Of a stretch of 64,000 nucleotides of DNA, positions 60,864-64,000 are shown in pieces. The position numbers were made by a program, and so were the translations under genes. The notes under the pieces were generated by a model. It made no database searches. It saw only the letters and a list, made by a program, of their open reading frames with translations, and was not told the origin of the DNA. Source of the stretch: Pseudomonas triticifolii (GTDB lineage: Bacteria; Pseudomonadota; Gammaproteobacteria; Pseudomonadales; Pseudomonadaceae); contig NZ_JACONV010000016.1 of assembly GCF_014358015.1 (NCBI RefSeq), positions 1-64,000 on the forward strand, read 5' to 3'. Position 1 is the stretch's first letter, and each line of letters starts with the position of its first letter.

Positions 60864-61487
60864 TTACCGGGGAGGATACGCGGTCAGCGCCTGTTGCACG
60901 GCCTGACGTAAAGCTTTGTTGCTATCCGACTGATCAGTGCCGCTGCGAGCGTCGGCGCTGGTACTCCACACGGGCTGACCGGTGCGGGCATCGAACAGGC
61001 TGATCTGCACCACCATGACTTTTTCCTGATAGGTTCGAACTACTGGCACGCTGGCATACCCGCCGTAGCCCGGGCCGTAACCGCGTCCATAGCCGCTGTA
61101 ACCCAGACCGCCGCCGTAATACGGGTCGTAGTCCTCGCGCACCTGGCGCAAGCGGGTTTCCTGCCGGGTTGCCGCGCTGACGTACAGGTCTGCTGGCTGA
61201 TTGCGAGCAGGCCGCAGGCCTCGCTGGTCCAGTCCGTTGCTCACGGCTTCAGCGACCTGCGCCGGGTCCATCCAGGCTGTGCCGGGCGGCAGTTGGCCAT
61301 TGAGCCACGCCCAGCTTCGATAACGCCCGTAATCCCGTGGCGGCGCGGGGTAGGCGCTCAGGTCCAGCGTCTGCGCTGCCTGAGGCGGCGCAGGTGCAAT
61401 GGGCATCGAGCTGGCGACGTACGGGTTGTTGCTCTGGCAGGCGCTGGTCGCCAGAAACAGAACGATCAAAGCGAGGCGGTGCTTCAT
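60864..61487 (-). CDS. DUF4136 lipoprotein 2
   Basis: A 207-residue paralogue of its downstream neighbour: lipobox ATSAC (Cys near 17), DUF4136 with QVAEAVSNGLDQRGLRPA region, a Gly/Tyr-rich stretch (about 135-150) and KVMVVQISLFDARTGQPVW. The ATG at 61485-61487 follows GGAGATC; the frame open to 61676 runs into cmoM and is not used. Confidence 0.88.
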   Translation of the reverse strand: MKHRLALIVLFLATSACQSNNPYVASSMPIAPAPPQAAQTLDLSAYPAPPRDYGRYRSWAWLNGQLPPGTAWMDPAQVAEAVSNGLDQRGLRPARNQPADLYVSAATRQETRLRQVREDYDPYYGGGLGYSGYGRGYGPGYGGYASVPVVRTYQEKVMVVQISLFDARTGQPVWSTSADARSGTDQSDSNKALRQAVQQALTAYPPR

Positions 61488-61504
61488 GATGATCTCCGAG
61501 GGTT

Positions 61505-62254
61505 TCAAACCGGCCGGCAAATCCAGTGCAAGTACCGACCCAAACCTGCAAACGCCGGATGACGCCGGTGCGCCAGCTCCATTTCCAGCAGGCCGGTCAG
61601 CTCGACCCGCGCCTGGAACTCCACGGGCATGTAGTCGTGAAACACGCGCACGCCGCTCTGGGTTTCGACTCGCCACTGTCCTTCAAGTTGCGTCGCCAGT
61701 TCCCGAGGGTCGAGTGGCTGTTGGGGCGTCAGGCTCTGCTTTTCACCGGCCATGTCGTTCTTGCGCATCTTGCGAAAGTGACCCTTGAGCAGGTTGCGAT
61801 AGATCAGTGCATCGCGGTTGTAGAACGCCAGCGACAGCCAACCGTCGGGCTTGGTGAGCTGATGCAGCACCGGCAGGATGGTGTGCGGTTCGGCCAGCCA
61901 TTCCAGCACGGCGTGGCAAATCACCAGATCATAAGTATCGGTCAGCAGTCCGGGCAGCGCCTGCCAGGGTGCCTGAATGAAGGTCGCCGTCTGTCCGGCG
62001 TCGGCGAAGCGCTGGCGAGCGCCTTCCAGCATCGGTTCGGCGGGTTCTGCCAATGTCACGTCATGACCGCGCTCGGCCAGCCACAACGACATGTGGCCCA
62101 GGCCCGCGCCGATGTCCAGCACACGCAGTGGTCGCTCAGGCAGCGCCTCTTCCAGATCGGCCTGCAATACAGCGAGGCGAATCGCGCCCTTGGCACCGCC
62201 GTAGATCTTTTCGGCGAAACGGGTGGCCAGTTGATCGAAATGGCGGTCGCTCAC
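61505..62254 (-). CDS. cmoM: tRNA cmo5U methyltransferase CmoM
   Basis: SAM-dependent methylation of 5-carboxymethoxyuridine at the wobble position of certain tRNAs. It has 249 residues with motif DIGAGLGHMSLWLAERGH (about 48-65), FHA-like ICHAVLEWL and GVRVFHDYMP, which match E. coli CmoM (SmtA). It starts with GTG at 62252-62254, overlapping the stop of the upstream gene (GTGA), so translation is coupled. Confidence 0.93.
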   Translation of the reverse strand: MSDRHFDQLATRFAEKIYGGAKGAIRLAVLQADLEEALPERPLRVLDIGAGLGHMSLWLAERGHDVTLAEPAEPMLEGARQRFADAGQTATFIQAPWQALPGLLTDTYDLVICHAVLEWLAEPHTILPVLHQLTKPDGWLSLAFYNRDALIYRNLLKGHFRKMRKNDMAGEKQSLTPQQPLDPRELATQLEGQWRVETQSGVRVFHDYMPVEFQARVELTGLLEMELAHRRHPAFAGLGRYLHWICRPV

Positions 62255-62556
62255 TTGGCGAATCTCCGCTCGCTGTCAGCCAGCTTGCTGCGCACGACGT
62301 CGTCCATGTCCAGCCCCAGTTCGCTGCACAACAGCAACAGATAGAGGACGATGTCGCCCACTTCCTGCCCGGCATGGGCCAGTTGCTCGGGGGATAGCTC
62401 GCGGGACTGGTCTTCGCGCAGCCACTGAAAGATTTCCACCAGCTCCGACATTTCCACACTGGCGGCCATGGCCAGGTTCTTGGGGCTGTGAAATGGCTTC
62501 CAGTCATTCTGGTCGCGGATGCGATGCAGCCGCTGGGTCAATTCGTCGAGGTTCAT
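62251..62556 (-). CDS. MazG-like nucleotide pyrophosphohydrolase
   Basis: 101 residues, all-alpha NTP-PPase of the MazG/RS21-C6 type that hydrolyses non-canonical or damaged dNTPs. The metal-binding pattern SVEMSELVEIFQWL (about 40-53) and AGQEVGDIVLYLLLL (about 70-84) is present. The ATG at 62554-62556 follows AGGAG; the frame to 62577 is longer but without a site. Coupled to cmoM downstream. Confidence 0.9.
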   Translation of the reverse strand: MNLDELTQRLHRIRDQNDWKPFHSPKNLAMAASVEMSELVEIFQWLREDQSRELSPEQLAHAGQEVGDIVLYLLLLCSELGLDMDDVVRSKLADSERRFAK

Positions 62557-62663
62557 CGTATTCTCCTGAAGGCGCATAGCTTCAGGGGGAACCGGTTGTC
62601 AGGCAAGCGGGCTTTTAGGTTTGTTCAGCTGCAATGAGGGATGGAGGCTTCCCGGACACCCTG

Positions 62664-63521
62664 TCATTGCGCCGCAGGCTGCCAACTTCCGACCATGTGC
62701 ACCAGGTCCGGCTGGCCGTCCAGCCGCAACTGGCCGTGCGAGCCTGCTGCACTGGCGAACAGTTTCACATCGCTGGGCAGGCGTACCGGCTTCTGGAACT
62801 GCACGGCGATCTCGACGTTGGACGCAGGCAGATGATCATCCAGAGCGGCAAGCGTACGCGCCTTGAGCCACATGCCGTGGGCGATGGCGCGCGGGAATCC
62901 GAACAGTCTGGCGCTTGGTGCGCTCAGGTGAATGGGGTTGTAGTCGCCAGAGACGCGGGCATAGTCGCGTCCGATGTATGAGGGGGCTTGCCAGGTAGCG
63001 TGCTCGATGACGGGCAGACAGGCCGGCTCAAGGTGATCGTCCATCTCCCCCTCCAGCCTCACGCCTTTGCACAGCAGGGTGCTGTCTTCTTCCCACAAAA
63101 CACCCACGCTGTCTTCGATGTGAGTCACCAGTGTGAAGGTCGCGCCTTTGGGATGTGGCTGCAGGTCGGTGGCTTGCACGCTGACGTACACCTGGCCGAT
63201 ACCGCCGAGCGGGCGATGAATGCGGATGCGATTGGCGATGTGTACCAGCCCCATCAGCGGAAACGGAAAATCCTTGGAGGTCATCAGTTGCATCTGGAGT
63301 GGGAAGGCCAGAACGTGCGGGTAGGTCGGCGGCAGCAGGCTGCTGTCCTGGAATCCGCAGACTGTGCGATACGCGGCGAGTTTGTCGGCATCCACCGATA
63401 CCCAGCTGCGCAGGCCCAGATCAGGCAACTGCGTGCCCGTGACCTTGCGGCGCAGGGCCGCGTGAAAAAACAGGTTGGGCAGTGCAGGCACCGCATCCAG
63501 ATAGAGCCAGTGAGCAGTCAT
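62664..63521 (-). CDS. MaoC-type dehydratase
   Basis: 285 residues of hot-dog fold, with the hydratase motif DYARVSGDYNPIHLSAPSA (about 194-212; catalytic Asp and His) and a preceding N-terminal hot-dog-like half. It probably hydrates or dehydrates an acyl chain alongside the FabG-like reductase gene upstream on the same strand. The ATG at 63519-63521 is seven bases after AAGGAG; an ATG one codon earlier is four bases away. Confidence 0.9.
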   Translation of the reverse strand: MTAHWLYLDAVPALPNLFFHAALRRKVTGTQLPDLGLRSWVSVDADKLAAYRTVCGFQDSSLLPPTYPHVLAFPLQMQLMTSKDFPFPLMGLVHIANRIRIHRPLGGIGQVYVSVQATDLQPHPKGATFTLVTHIEDSVGVLWEEDSTLLCKGVRLEGEMDDHLEPACLPVIEHATWQAPSYIGRDYARVSGDYNPIHLSAPSARLFGFPRAIAHGMWLKARTLAALDDHLPASNVEIAVQFQKPVRLPSDVKLFASAAGSHGQLRLDGQPDLVHMVGSWQPAAQ

Positions 63522-63551
63522 CATCCTTCTCCTTGAACTCAATGCAGGGTC

Positions 63552-64000
63552 TTATGCCCCGATCACGCTTTGACCACAGACGCGCAGCACCTGGCCGCTG
63601 ACCGAGCCGGTGCCTGGCTGGCTGAACCAGGCGACGGCCTCGGCGACGTCCTGAGGCGAGCCGCCCTGACCGAGCGAGCTCATGCGCCTGCCCGCTTCAC
63701 GCAGGGTGAAGGGCATGTCGGCGGTCATTTTGGTTTCGATGAAACCCGGAGCAATCGCGTTGATGCTGATGCCACGCGATTTGAGGCCCGGCGCCATGGC
63801 GCGGGCGTAACCGATCAGACCGGCCTTGCTGGTGGTGTAGTTGGTCTGCCCACGGTTGCCGGCAATGCCGCTGATCGAGGCCATGAGCACCACCCGAGCG
63901 TTGTCGTTCAGCGCGCCGTGGTCCAGCAACGCCTGAGTCAGCACTTGCGGGGCATTGAGGTTGACGGCCAGTACCGAGTCCCAGAAATCCTCTGGCATGT
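63552..64000 (-). CDS. FabG-like 3-oxoacyl-ACP reductase, C-terminal part (cut by window end)
   Basis: 149 residues of a short-chain dehydrogenase, the C-terminal part of a longer protein that continues beyond 64000. The catalytic Ser (MASISG) and Tyr/Lys (YTTSK, YxxxK motif) are intact, along with NAIAPGFIETKM and a final GQVLRVCGQ. Likely NADPH-dependent reduction of a beta-keto acyl chain. The nucleotide-binding N-terminus is outside the window, so the true start is not visible. Confidence 0.9.
   Translation of the reverse strand, partial: MPEDFWDSVLAVNLNAPQVLTQALLDHGALNDNARVVLMASISGIAGNRGQTNYTTSKAGLIGYARAMAPGLKSRGISINAIAPGFIETKMTADMPFTLREAGRRMSSLGQGGSPQDVAEAVAWFSQPGTGSVSGQVLRVCGQSVIGA

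Noticed and set aside
1..64000. CRISPR array, tRNA or rRNA genes, prophage or insertion sequence
   Set aside because: No regularly spaced unique-spacer repeats, tRNA-like cloverleaves, integrase or transposase genes were found; the repeat at 2-236 has 118 bp units with a coding-derived sequence, not a CRISPR form.

Overview
The window is high-GC bacterial chromosome carrying a typical Pseudomonas core. The gene order retS-purD-purH-fis-dusB-(zinc-ribbon protein)-prmA-accC-accB-aroQ-dsbD, the speA-yciH-Nudix-DUF2333-gcbA block, a PprAB/Tad-type Flp pilus system and several Pseudomonas-style REP palindromes all point to Pseudomonas. The REP types suggest the P. syringae/P. fluorescens side of the genus. 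The species call is inference; the genus call is firm.

Layout. 1-240: a tandem array of about 118 bp units built from the 3' end of cobK plus a REP element. 241-7818: a divergent cobalamin locus, with cobK-cbiD-cobL leftward and cobG-cobH-cobI-cobJ(CbiG fusion) rightward. It is an oxygen-using corrin ring pathway with two parts usually seen in the anaerobic route (CbiD, CbiG). 7819-11079: an accessory island with four tandem genes whose products are divergent paralogues of one another and that I cannot assign to a known family; this is the best candidate for an undescribed system. 11086-14546: a MarC-type membrane protein and the hybrid kinase RetS. 14638-26061: housekeeping genes for purines, Fis/DusB, PrmA, acetyl-CoA carboxylase, dehydroquinase and DsbD.

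26175-34699: the first half of a Tad/Flp pilus locus (DUF3613, tadD, tadC, tadB, tadA, tadZ, rcpA, rcpC leftward; flp pilin and a lone receiver protein rightward). 34829-42630: pbpC and a giant alpha-2-macroglobulin lipoprotein (YfhM), with a small membrane protein gene on the opposite strand between them. 42631-47009: a REP-rich gap, a MATE exporter, a lipoprotein serine hydrolase and an orphan VgrG. 47167-53438: speA, a SUI1-type factor, a Nudix hydrolase, DUF2333 and the diguanylate cyclase GcbA. 53441-60173: the second half of the Tad system (PprB-like regulator, prepilin peptidase, TadE-like pseudopilin, PprA-like PAS kinase, TadG). 60279-64000: two DUF4136 lipoproteins, CmoM, a MazG-like pyrophosphohydrolase, a MaoC-type hydratase and the C-terminal part of a FabG-like reductase cut by the window edge.

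Working together: RetS (Gac/Rsm control), GcbA (c-di-GMP) and the PprAB-like pair all bear on attachment and biofilm, alongside the Tad pilus they probably help control. PbpC and YfhM are an envelope repair and defence pair. The cobalamin genes supply most of the corrin-ring steps, though precorrin-2/3 synthesis, CobM and the later amidation, cobalt and nucleotide-loop steps lie elsewhere. No tRNA, rRNA, CRISPR array, prophage or IS element was recognised.
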